DNA of 7,168 bases from assembly GCA_050942695.1 (NCBI GenBank), contig JBMNNU010000164.1:1-7168 (forward strand), given 5' to 3'. A program made the position numbers and the translations under genes. Below, piece after piece: positions 1-5,387 of the stretch (positions within the stretch are counted from its first letter, which is position 1; every line of letters begins with the position of its first letter). Below the pieces are notes generated by a model. The model made no database searches, had not been told where the DNA came from, and saw nothing but the letters and a program-made list of their open reading frames with translations. Origin of the DNA: JBMNNU01 sp050942695. GTDB taxonomy: Bacteria > Chloroflexota > UBA6077.

Positions 1-716
1 GCTCGAGCGTACAGCACACCGATACCCATGGGTCCCAGCATCTTATGGCCAGAAAAGGCCAGGAAATCGCAGCCTAACTTGCCGACATTCACCGAGATGT
101 GGGGAACGCTCTGCGCCCCATCTGCCAGCAGCAGCGCACCTCTATCGTGAGCCAGCTCTGCCAACTCTTGGATCGGGTTGATGGTTCCCAGGACGTTGGA
201 AACGTGGCTCACCGCCACCAGTTTAGTGCGATCGCTTATCAACCGGCTTATGTCCGTTAGGTCCAACGTCCCATCGGTATTAAGGGGTATAAAGCGTAAT
301 ACCGCACCGGTTTTGGCGGCTACCTGTTGCCATGGGATGAGGTTGCTGTGGTGCTCCATCACGCTCAAGAGGATCTCGTCTCCTTGCTGAAGGCGCTCTC
401 GAGCCCAACTGTAAGCCACCAGGTTGATAGCTTCGGTCGCGTTGCGTACAAAGATGATCTCACTCGGGCTGGCTGCTCCCACGAAACGTGAAACCTTCAG
501 CCTCACCTGTTCGTAGGCATCCGTGGCCTCGTCGCTCAAGCTGTGCGCTCCACGGTGTACGTTGGCGTTGAACGTCTCGTAAAACCGTGCGACGGCATCG
601 ATGACCTGCCTGGGTTTTTGCGAGGTAGCAGCGCTGTCCAGATACACCAAAGGTTTACCCTTGACCTGTCGCTGCAATATCGGAAAATCTCGCCTAATGC
701 TCTCTACGTCGAACAC
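1..716 (-). CDS. sufS: SufS-type cysteine desulfurase, N-terminal part (runs off left edge)
   Basis: PLP-dependent class V aminotransferase-fold enzyme that takes sulfur from cysteine (giving alanine and an enzyme persulfide) for Fe-S cluster assembly in the cytoplasm. 238 residues are visible, of about 400-415 usual. The start reads MFDVESIRRDFPIL, then YLDSAATSQKP (25-35), typical of SufS. SVMEHHSNLIPWQ (118-130) carries the cofactor-stacking His, ADGAQ (198-202) the Asp that pairs with the pyridine nitrogen, and FSGHKMLGPMGIG (221-233) the Schiff-base Lys K225. The active-site Cys lies beyond the window, so the SufS versus CsdA choice rests on the N-terminal half. The GTG start at 716 is supported by AAGGA at 722-726 (5-nt spacer) and an in-frame TAG at 747-749. 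The next gene upstream ends 169 bp away and a separate promoter is likely. No frameshift is seen. Confidence 0.93.
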   Translation of the reverse strand, partial: MFDVESIRRDFPILQRQVKGKPLVYLDSAATSQKPRQVIDAVARFYETFNANVHRGAHSLSDEATDAYEQVRLKVSRFVGAASPSEIIFVRNATEAINLVAYSWARERLQQGDEILLSVMEHHSNLIPWQQVAAKTGAVLRFIPLNTDGTLDLTDISRLISDRTKLVAVSHVSNVLGTINPIQELAELAHDRGALLLADGAQSVPHISVNVGKLGCDFLAFSGHKMLGPMGIGVLYAR

Positions 717-753
717 TTTGATCCTTCTAGCAGGTTGCCGGTATATCTAATCC

Positions 754-789
754 GTCGGATAGGTCGGATCGGACTGATCGGTCGGATCG
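754..789. repeat. Four-copy 9-nt imperfect tandem repeat in the sufS leader
   Basis: Plus-strand units are GTCGGATAG (754-762), GTCGGATCG (763-771), GACTGATCG (772-780) and GTCGGATCG (781-789). Two units are identical and the other two differ at one or two bases. The array ends 37 bp upstream of the sufS GTG and lies downstream of the predicted promoter, so it would be transcribed into the 5' UTR as copies of CGATCCGAC. An in-frame TAG lies between the array and the start codon, so it does not encode an N-terminal extension of SufS. No function is known to me. Confidence 0.8.
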
Positions 790-811
790 GGCCAGCCCGC
801 CACTAGGTCAT

Positions 812-840
812 ATTAGATCGTTTGGCCCCTGGGCTCTCAA
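812..840 (-). promoter_or_regulatory. Candidate sigma70-type promoter for the cysteine desulfurase
   Basis: On the minus strand, TTGAGA (835-840, 5 of 6 to TTGACA) is followed after exactly 17 bp by TCTAAT (812-817, 5 of 6 to TATAAT). Transcription would begin near 805, giving a leader of about 90 nt that contains the 9-nt repeats. The site lies in the gap after the aldolase gene, which supports sufS being transcribed separately. This is a motif match only. Confidence 0.5.
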
Positions 841-885
841 ACCGGTGTCTGATCAGTATTCTATCGCAAACCGGGTTCCACAGGC

Positions 886-1482
886 TCACCACCTGCCGTA
901 ACGATCTGCCCCCTTGCGGTAGTCTATCACCTCTCCGCCAAGACCGTGGAGGTGGCAAATGATTGACGCCGACGCTTCAAGAGATGAGCACCACTGGAAA
1001 GCCTCCTCCAGCATGTGGCCGATTGCGAAGCATCCGTGCCCGCGAAGCATCACGATCTTGTGCTCTTTCAGCGACTCCGAGAGTATCTCCGCCATTTGGG
1101 TCGACCCGATAGTCAGCTCAGTCTGCACCACCGGCACCCGGTGCAACAGGTAGGAGCCTTCAGAATCCACCGGGATTATCTCATCGTGGAGCAGGCTCAG
1201 CGCCACCGCATGGGGCGGGTGGCAGTGGACTATTGCCAGCCCCCAACTATTCTGGTAGATGGCGCGATGCACAACCAGCTCGCTCGATGCCAGCATCACT
1301 CCACTATCGTTCTCCCACACCCCGGTCTCTATCAGGTCGTACTCCTCAAGGTGAGCCAGCATCGACCCACGCCGGGTGATAACCAACCGGTCTCCCAGCC
1401 GCACGCTGAGGTTGCCACCATGAGAGCTTGTGAGTCCTGAGTAGAAGAGATCCGAACCAACAATCTGGAACTCTCTTAACAC
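886..1482 (-). CDS. Class II aldolase/adducin family protein (FucA-like zinc aldolase)
   Basis: Small zinc-dependent aldolase of the L-fuculose-1-phosphate aldolase family, which splits ketose 1-phosphates into dihydroxyacetone phosphate and an aldehyde. At 198 aa it is slightly shorter than FucA (about 215). SHGGNLSVR (20-28) fits the N-terminal phosphate-binding loop. ASSEL (65-69) fits the Ser-Ser-Glu of FucA, with E68 the likely catalytic acid/base. VHCHPPH (85-91) gives zinc ligands H86 and H88, and MLRGHG (145-150) the third, H149. The zinc site thus looks complete. I chose the GTG at 1482 because GGAGGT lies 6 nt upstream and MLREFQIVG is a natural N-terminus; a longer form from 1560 would add 26 unlikely residues overlapping AOR. 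The start overlaps the AOR TAA, so translational coupling is likely. The substrate cannot be read from the sequence: a fuculose-, rhamnulose- or 5-deoxyribulose-type phosphate is possible, and MtnB-like dehydratase activity is less likely given the FucA-type SSE motif. Confidence 0.88.
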   Translation of the reverse strand: MLREFQIVGSDLFYSGLTSSHGGNLSVRLGDRLVITRRGSMLAHLEEYDLIETGVWENDSGVMLASSELVVHRAIYQNSWGLAIVHCHPPHAVALSLLHDEIIPVDSEGSYLLHRVPVVQTELTIGSTQMAEILSESLKEHKIVMLRGHGCFAIGHMLEEAFQWCSSLEASASIICHLHGLGGEVIDYRKGADRYGRW

Positions 1483-3269
1483 GTCCGTACCTCCGCTCCG
1501 TCTGCAACCAACCCCAGGTCGGCTAGCTTTCGCTCCGTAGGCACCCCATCCCGTGTCCAACCTCGGAAGCGGTAGTACTCCTCCAGCATCGGCGCTAGCT
1601 CAACCACCCGACCCTTCGCCGGGCCGACCGAAGCTGGCTCTTCCAGCAATCTCCGCGGCAGGGTGTCGTCCCGTGCAGTGAAGCCTCGGCGCAGGTTGTA
1701 CAGCCGCTCCAGGTTCCAGATCCGCTCTCCAACCTTCAGCATATCGGCTTCGCTGTAGAAGTGGCCGGTAACAGTTGAGAGGAGCCGAGCGTAGTGGTCT
1801 TCCCCCAGCCCCATGTGGCCGAACTTGCATAGCACCAAGCTGTCCAGCACTGCGTTGAGGTTCTGGATCTCGATGGCCAAACCCGCCTGCCCCCGGCCGT
1901 TCAGTCGGTCTACCAGCTTGGGTAAGCCCAGGATGGTAGGCCCCATCATGTTAGCGCGGAGGTGACATCCCCCCCGGTTAGAGGTGGCGTAGGCCAGACC
2001 CTGAGACTGCATCGCCCTCGGGTCGTAGGCCGGTATCTCCATCCCCTTCACCTGCATAGACAGCTCGGGGGAGCCATAACGGGCGGCAAGCCTCGCGGAG
2101 CCCTCCGCAAGCTCGTCACCCAGCCCCTCGCGATAGGCCATAGCCTTGATCAGGGGAAGAAGACAGCCAGCATCCCCGAAGCGTGGCCCATCCGGCAGCA
2201 ACCCTCGCTCCGCCAACTCCATGGCGCAGGCTATAGTAGCCCCAGCCGAAATCGTATCGATCCCTAGTTCGTTGCACAGATAGTTAGCCAGGACAATTTC
2301 CCTCAGATCTGCGACTTCACAGTCGGCGCCGAGCGCCCAGAGAGTTTCGTACTCCGGACCCTCACACTGAAGCTCGCCAACCTGCGTCCTTCGCGTACAG
2401 GCGATGGGACACCCCCAGCAGCCACGTTTACCGGTGACGAAGCTATCTTTCAGTGCCTCCCCAGATATCTTCTCAGCGCTATCGAAGCGGTTCGTTTGAT
2501 AGTTACGGGTAGGAAGAGCCGCCGCTTCGTTTAGGATATTAATTAGCACCGCGGTTCCGAACTCGGGTAGGCCGCGTGCGGTAATTGGGTTGGCCTTGAG
2601 CTGCTTTTCCGCCTCGTAGCGTACGAACTCGAAACCCTCGGGATCTGCTATAGATGGGCGGGCCGAGCCTGATACAACTACAGCCTTCAGCTTCTTGGAG
2701 CCCATGACGGCGCCTATGCCGCCCCTAGCCAGGGCTCTCGTGCCGTCGTTCACAATAGCGGCTAATCTCACCAGCCTCTCCCCGGCAGGTCCGATGCAGG
2801 CAACGCTCTTGCCTTTACCGCCAAGAGACTCTGTCGTTTGGGGAACGGTGGCTCCCCACAAATCTCCGGCTTCGGAGAGCTGGGCTTTACCGTCCTGGAT
2901 CTCCAGCACCACCGGTCGATCCGCTGCTCCCTCGACGACGACGGCGTCGAAGCCAGTCGTTTTGAGCATCGGTCCCCACCGCCCTCCGGAGTTAGAATCG
3001 AAGGCAGTGCCCGTGAGAGGTGACAAGGTGGTCAACGAGAAGCGCCCTGCCGTAGGTGCTGGGGTTCCGGTGAGAGGTCCGGCTGCAAACACCAGGATAT
3101 TCTCCGGGCCCAGCGGTTCCGCCCTGCCGGGCACTCGATCGAAGAGATAGCGTATCCCCAACCCCCGACCTCCCAGGTAGCTCTCCGCCAACTCCTCGTC
3201 GAGCGGCTCTACCCGTGAGTTGCCCGTGGCCAGATCCACGAAAAGAATCTTGCCCATCCAACCGTGCAT
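1476..3269 (-). CDS. aor: Tungsten-containing aldehyde:ferredoxin oxidoreductase (AOR family)
   Basis: Cytoplasmic tungsten bis-pterin enzyme that oxidises aldehydes to carboxylic acids and reduces ferredoxin. It has 597 aa, close to the roughly 605 of the Pyrococcus furiosus enzyme. The N-terminus MHGWMGKILFVDLATG is typical of the family. The [4Fe-4S] ligands are C284, C287 and C291 (GCWGCPIAC) with a distant C481 (DSLVLCKFG). Pterin-contacting regions are GRFSLTT (75-81), DSNSGGRWG (91-99) and ARGGIGAVMGSKKLKA (181-196). LGIDTIS (335-341) matches the first D-x-x motif. In the second, the usual Gly two residues before the Cys is Val (V479). H436 in GGCHLRA and Glu in EGPEYET (303-309) match the proposed catalytic His and Glu. 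The ATG at 3269 has AAGGGA 5 nt upstream. The stop overlaps the aldolase start. Family membership is secure; the substrate, and tungsten over molybdenum, are inferred. Confidence 0.95.
   Translation of the reverse strand: MHGWMGKILFVDLATGNSRVEPLDEELAESYLGGRGLGIRYLFDRVPGRAEPLGPENILVFAAGPLTGTPAPTAGRFSLTTLSPLTGTAFDSNSGGRWGPMLKTTGFDAVVVEGAADRPVVLEIQDGKAQLSEAGDLWGATVPQTTESLGGKGKSVACIGPAGERLVRLAAIVNDGTRALARGGIGAVMGSKKLKAVVVSGSARPSIADPEGFEFVRYEAEKQLKANPITARGLPEFGTAVLINILNEAAALPTRNYQTNRFDSAEKISGEALKDSFVTGKRGCWGCPIACTRRTQVGELQCEGPEYETLWALGADCEVADLREIVLANYLCNELGIDTISAGATIACAMELAERGLLPDGPRFGDAGCLLPLIKAMAYREGLGDELAEGSARLAARYGSPELSMQVKGMEIPAYDPRAMQSQGLAYATSNRGGCHLRANMMGPTILGLPKLVDRLNGRGQAGLAIEIQNLNAVLDSLVLCKFGHMGLGEDHYARLLSTVTGHFYSEADMLKVGERIWNLERLYNLRRGFTARDDTLPRRLLEEPASVGPAKGRVVELAPMLEEYYRFRGWTRDGVPTERKLADLGLVADGAEVRTC
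1489..1494 (-). promoter_or_regulatory. Ribosome binding site that fixes the aldolase start
   Basis: GGAGGT on the minus strand lies 6 nt before the GTG at 1482, inside the last codons of the AOR gene. It argues for the 198-aa aldolase over the longer reading from 1560, and for coupling with AOR. Confidence 0.8.
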
Positions 3270-3295
3270 AACAATCCCTTCCCTGCCTCAAATGG

Positions 3296-3327
3296 GTGTA
3301 GGGGCAACGCATGCGTTGCCCCTACAC
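3296..3327. repeat. Perfect 32-bp extragenic palindrome (TAGGGGC type)
   Basis: Each 16-bp arm is the exact reverse complement of the other: left arm GTGTAGGGGCAACGCA (3296-3311), right arm TGCGTTGCCCCTACAC (3312-3327), with GCATGC at the centre. It fills most of the 76-bp gap between the permease stop and the AOR start. RNA read through it would fold into a long stable hairpin. No T-run follows on the minus strand, so it is not a classical intrinsic terminator. Palindromes starting TAGGGGC and ending GCCCCTA are, from memory, dispersed in many copies in Chloroflexota and cyanobacterial genomes, so this is probably one copy of such an element. It may also tune expression of AOR relative to the permease. 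Confidence 0.85.
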
Positions 3328-3345
3328 TATCTAGCAGATTGCTGC

Positions 3346-4803
3346 CTAGATTCCAAATGCCTTGCTCAGCCAGGGTAGAGCAAAGTAGATAAGGAACGCC
3401 AATGAAGTGACGTACATTGCCCAGTGAAGCTTTCCACCCTTGCCCAAAACTATCTTGATGAAGGTGTAGGAGATGAAGCCGACACCTATACCATTTGTGA
3501 TGCTGTAGGTGAAAGGCATAATCGCAATGGTGAGCAGCGCAGGCAGCCCTTCCTCCAGATCAGAGAAGGGGATATCCTTAGCGACCGCAGCCATCAGGAA
3601 ACCTACGACGATCAATGCCGGTGCGGTTGCATGAGCAGGCACGACCCCGGCGATAGGAGAGAGGAACATCGCCAGCAGGAACAGCACTCCGACGACGACG
3701 GCGGTCAAGCCTGTACGGCCTCCCTCGCCCACCCCCGCAGCGCTCTCTACATAGGTTGTGGCCGAGCTTGTGCCGGCAGCGCCGCCAGCAATGGCAGCCA
3801 CGGAGTCCACAAGCAGCACTCGATTGAGGCGCGGCAAATGTCCGTTCTTATCGAGCCATCCAACCTCGCTGCTGATCCCGATTACTGTACCCATGGTATC
3901 GAAAAAGTCGGAGAGCATGAGTGAGAATATCGTTAAAGCGGCGGTGATAACTCCGACTTTGGCGAAGATCTCGAAGTTGATCCCCTGCCCGATTATGGAG
4001 AGGTCCGGAAGAGCGATCACGGAGGATGGGATTACGGCCACTCCTGGTGAAGTGAACGCGGTTAAGCCGCTGGCGTAGTTGATAATGATAGCTGCGATGG
4101 TGCTAGTGATTATGCCGATCAACAGCGAACCGCGAACCTTCTTTGCCATCAGCCAGATGGTGACGAACAGGCCGAGCACGGCGACCAATACCGGGCCGGT
4201 CGTCAGGTCACCGAGTGCTACTGGAGTACCGATATCTTTAGATCCCCATTTGATCAGTTCGCCATCGACGAGGCCGATAAAGAAGATGAAAAGACCAATA
4301 CCAACCCCGATCGACTTCTTGAGAGTCATCGGAATGGCATTCATGATAGCCTCGCGGAGTCCGGTCACCACGAGCAGGGTTATGATGATACCTTCCATGA
4401 AGATGACGCCCATGGCCGCCTGCCATGGAAGCTTCATTCCAACGATCAGTTGGAATGCGACACCCGCATTCAACCCCATACCTGGGGCCAGCGCGAAGGG
4501 GTAGTTGGTGTAAAGGCCCATGAGGATGGTCATGACGCCTGCCACGAGGCAGGTGGCTGCCATGACGGCCGAGAAAGAAGGACCCAGCCCCTCTAGCCCC
4601 TCGATACCAGAAAAGGAGAGTATCGCGGGGTTGACGAAGATGATGTAGGCCATCACCATGAAGGTAGTGATGCCCGCTACCACCTCTGTACCGACGGCGC
4701 TGCCGCTTTCACTAATTTTAAAAAAGTTGTCAAGCCAGCCCCGATTATCGGGAGCGATGCCTGCGTTCCTGGGTTTGTCCAGGACGACTGATTGGTTTGC
4801 CAC
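3346..4803 (-). CDS. NCS2 family purine permease (AzgA-like adenine/guanine/hypoxanthine transporter)
   Basis: Inner-membrane nucleobase:cation symporter of the AzgA branch of NCS2, expected to import adenine, guanine or hypoxanthine. It has 485 aa, in the normal range, and is strongly hydrophobic with about a dozen or more membrane segments. Signature regions, in the 485-aa numbering, are APGMGLNAG (106-114), QGINFE (273-278), LSDFFDTMGT (297-306), GTSSATTYVES followed by GVGEGGRTGLT (344-367), and ITNGIGVGFISY (435-446). These are characteristic of AzgA/PbuG proteins rather than UraA/UapA-type members. Two in-frame GTG codons compete: the one at 4809 directly abuts GGAGGA, whereas the one at 4803 has it 6 nt upstream, so I chose 4803. 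AOR follows on the same strand after 76 bp that hold a palindrome. Family is secure; the purine transported is inferred. Confidence 0.93.
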   Translation of the reverse strand: MANQSVVLDKPRNAGIAPDNRGWLDNFFKISESGSAVGTEVVAGITTFMVMAYIIFVNPAILSFSGIEGLEGLGPSFSAVMAATCLVAGVMTILMGLYTNYPFALAPGMGLNAGVAFQLIVGMKLPWQAAMGVIFMEGIIITLLVVTGLREAIMNAIPMTLKKSIGVGIGLFIFFIGLVDGELIKWGSKDIGTPVALGDLTTGPVLVAVLGLFVTIWLMAKKVRGSLLIGIITSTIAAIIINYASGLTAFTSPGVAVIPSSVIALPDLSIIGQGINFEIFAKVGVITAALTIFSLMLSDFFDTMGTVIGISSEVGWLDKNGHLPRLNRVLLVDSVAAIAGGAAGTSSATTYVESAAGVGEGGRTGLTAVVVGVLFLLAMFLSPIAGVVPAHATAPALIVVGFLMAAVAKDIPFSDLEEGLPALLTIAIMPFTYSITNGIGVGFISYTFIKIVLGKGGKLHWAMYVTSLAFLIYFALPWLSKAFGI

Positions 4804-4809
4804 AGCCAC

Positions 4810-4815
4810 TCCTCC
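4810..4815 (-). promoter_or_regulatory. Ribosome binding site that decides the permease start
   Basis: GGAGGA on the minus strand sits 0 nt from the GTG at 4809 but 6 nt from the in-frame GTG at 4803. The latter is the normal spacing, so the protein probably starts MANQSVVL, two residues shorter than the longest reading. Confidence 0.75.
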
Positions 4816-4830
4816 AGTTCTCGTTAACGT

Positions 4831-4846
4831 GGCGCTGAAAAGCGCC
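4831..4846. other. Small perfect hairpin in the permease leader
   Basis: GGCGCT-GAAA-AGCGCC on the plus strand: a 6-bp GC-rich stem with a 4-nt loop (UUUC in the permease mRNA). It ends 15 nt before the permease ribosome binding site. Just next to it is the 8-bp palindrome CGTTAACG (4822-4829). The pair could be an operator or an RNA element controlling the permease. I see no match to a purine riboswitch core. Confidence 0.4.
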
Positions 4847-4872
4847 TCAATCTTAGAATGAGAAACGCGGAC

Positions 4873-4901
4873 AGAATCTCATATGCGAAATATTATGTCA
4901 A
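4873..4901 (-). promoter_or_regulatory. Possible promoter for the permease-AOR-aldolase genes
   Basis: A perfect TTGACA -35 (4896-4901, minus strand) is followed after 17 bp by GATTCT (4873-4878), which matches TATAAT at only three of six positions. The position is right: the start would be near 4866, giving a leader of about 60 nt with the small hairpin in it. The weak -10 makes this tentative; an activator-dependent promoter would fit. Confidence 0.35.
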
Positions 4902-4924
4902 GTACTACCTCCGCGAATAGATGC

Positions 4925-4941
4925 AGCGGCTTGACGCCGCT
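4925..4941. other. Short inverted repeat upstream of the permease promoter
   Basis: AGCGGC-TTGAC-GCCGCT, a perfect 6-bp stem with a 5-nt loop, lies about 24 bp upstream of the candidate -35. It could be a protein-binding site. It has no T-run on either side, so it is not a typical terminator. Confidence 0.3.
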
Positions 4942-5387
4942 AACCTGGCGTTACTATCGACCACCATTCCAGGCTGTTGACCTCAGCCTTCCCGCGCCAC
5001 AAGACGCCCTCATCAGCAAATCCACGCTGTTGAGGAGGCGAGCAACTTCCTTGGAACGGGAGTCCAGCGTCAGTTAGCGAACGCGATTGGCTCCTCGTAG
5101 AGCCCTCACCGACTCAAGCCGGTCCAACGAAATCGAGACAGAGGAGTGTGCACTAAAACCCGTTTTTCCCCCACTGCGAACTAATCGCTTGGAGATTGAA
5201 CAGGTCAGCGCCTATTGGAGTTTACCCCTCCGGTTGATCGATAGCAAGAGTTAACGAGCCACCGCGCCACGTAAAAAAGCCGCCGAAATAATTTTTTAAT
5301 GACTCAGAAATGACAAGGCGGTGGGAACAGCGTCTGATGCCAGCGCAAATCCAGCAAAAGCGGCTCGTTTGGTGTATCCTATTGCCC

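Larger units (their letters stand above)
4862..5387. other. Divergent intergenic region without a recognisable gene
   Basis: About 525 bp separate the permease leader from the membrane protease. No reading frame here resembles a known protein. The longest ones (64 codons from 4883 on the plus strand, about 50 codons on the minus strand near 5230-5380) have no good ribosome binding site. No tRNA, riboswitch core or repeat array was recognised. An AT-rich patch (5271-5300, with A and T runs) and a spaced 7-bp inverted repeat (CCACCGC 5259-5265, GCGGTGG 5318-5324) stand out slightly. The region must hold promoters for both directions. Confidence 0.5.

Noticed and set aside
543..806. An 87-codon plus-strand frame with an RIGRIG-type repeat tail
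   Set aside because: It overlaps the sufS N-terminus antisense, and its repeat tail is just the translated 9-nt tandem repeat.
1015..1440. A 141-codon plus-strand frame over the aldolase
   Set aside because: It is antisense to a gene with a full set of zinc and catalytic residues and has no family resemblance of its own.
1483..1560. Longer aldolase reading starting at the ATG at 1560
   Set aside because: The extra 26 residues overlap the AOR C-terminus in another frame, resemble nothing in the family, and the GTG at 1482 has an ideal GGAGGT.
3296..3327. The palindrome as an intrinsic terminator for the permease
   Set aside because: No run of T follows the hairpin on the minus strand, and there is no loop as in usual terminators.
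3424..4504. Long plus-strand open frames opposite the permease
   Set aside because: They are antisense shadows of a clearly conserved transporter gene and have no recognisable domains.
4810..4870. Purine riboswitch in the permease leader
   Set aside because: The leader is too short and lacks the conserved three-way-junction sequences; only a single small hairpin is visible.
4883..5077. A 64-codon plus-strand frame in the intergenic region
   Set aside because: No ribosome binding site, no recognisable motif, and it overlaps the candidate permease promoter.
5369..5380. TTGGTG and TATCCT as a promoter just before the protease gene
   Set aside because: The two boxes have no spacer between them, nothing resembling a -35 lies 17 bp before TATCCT, and the leader would be almost absent.
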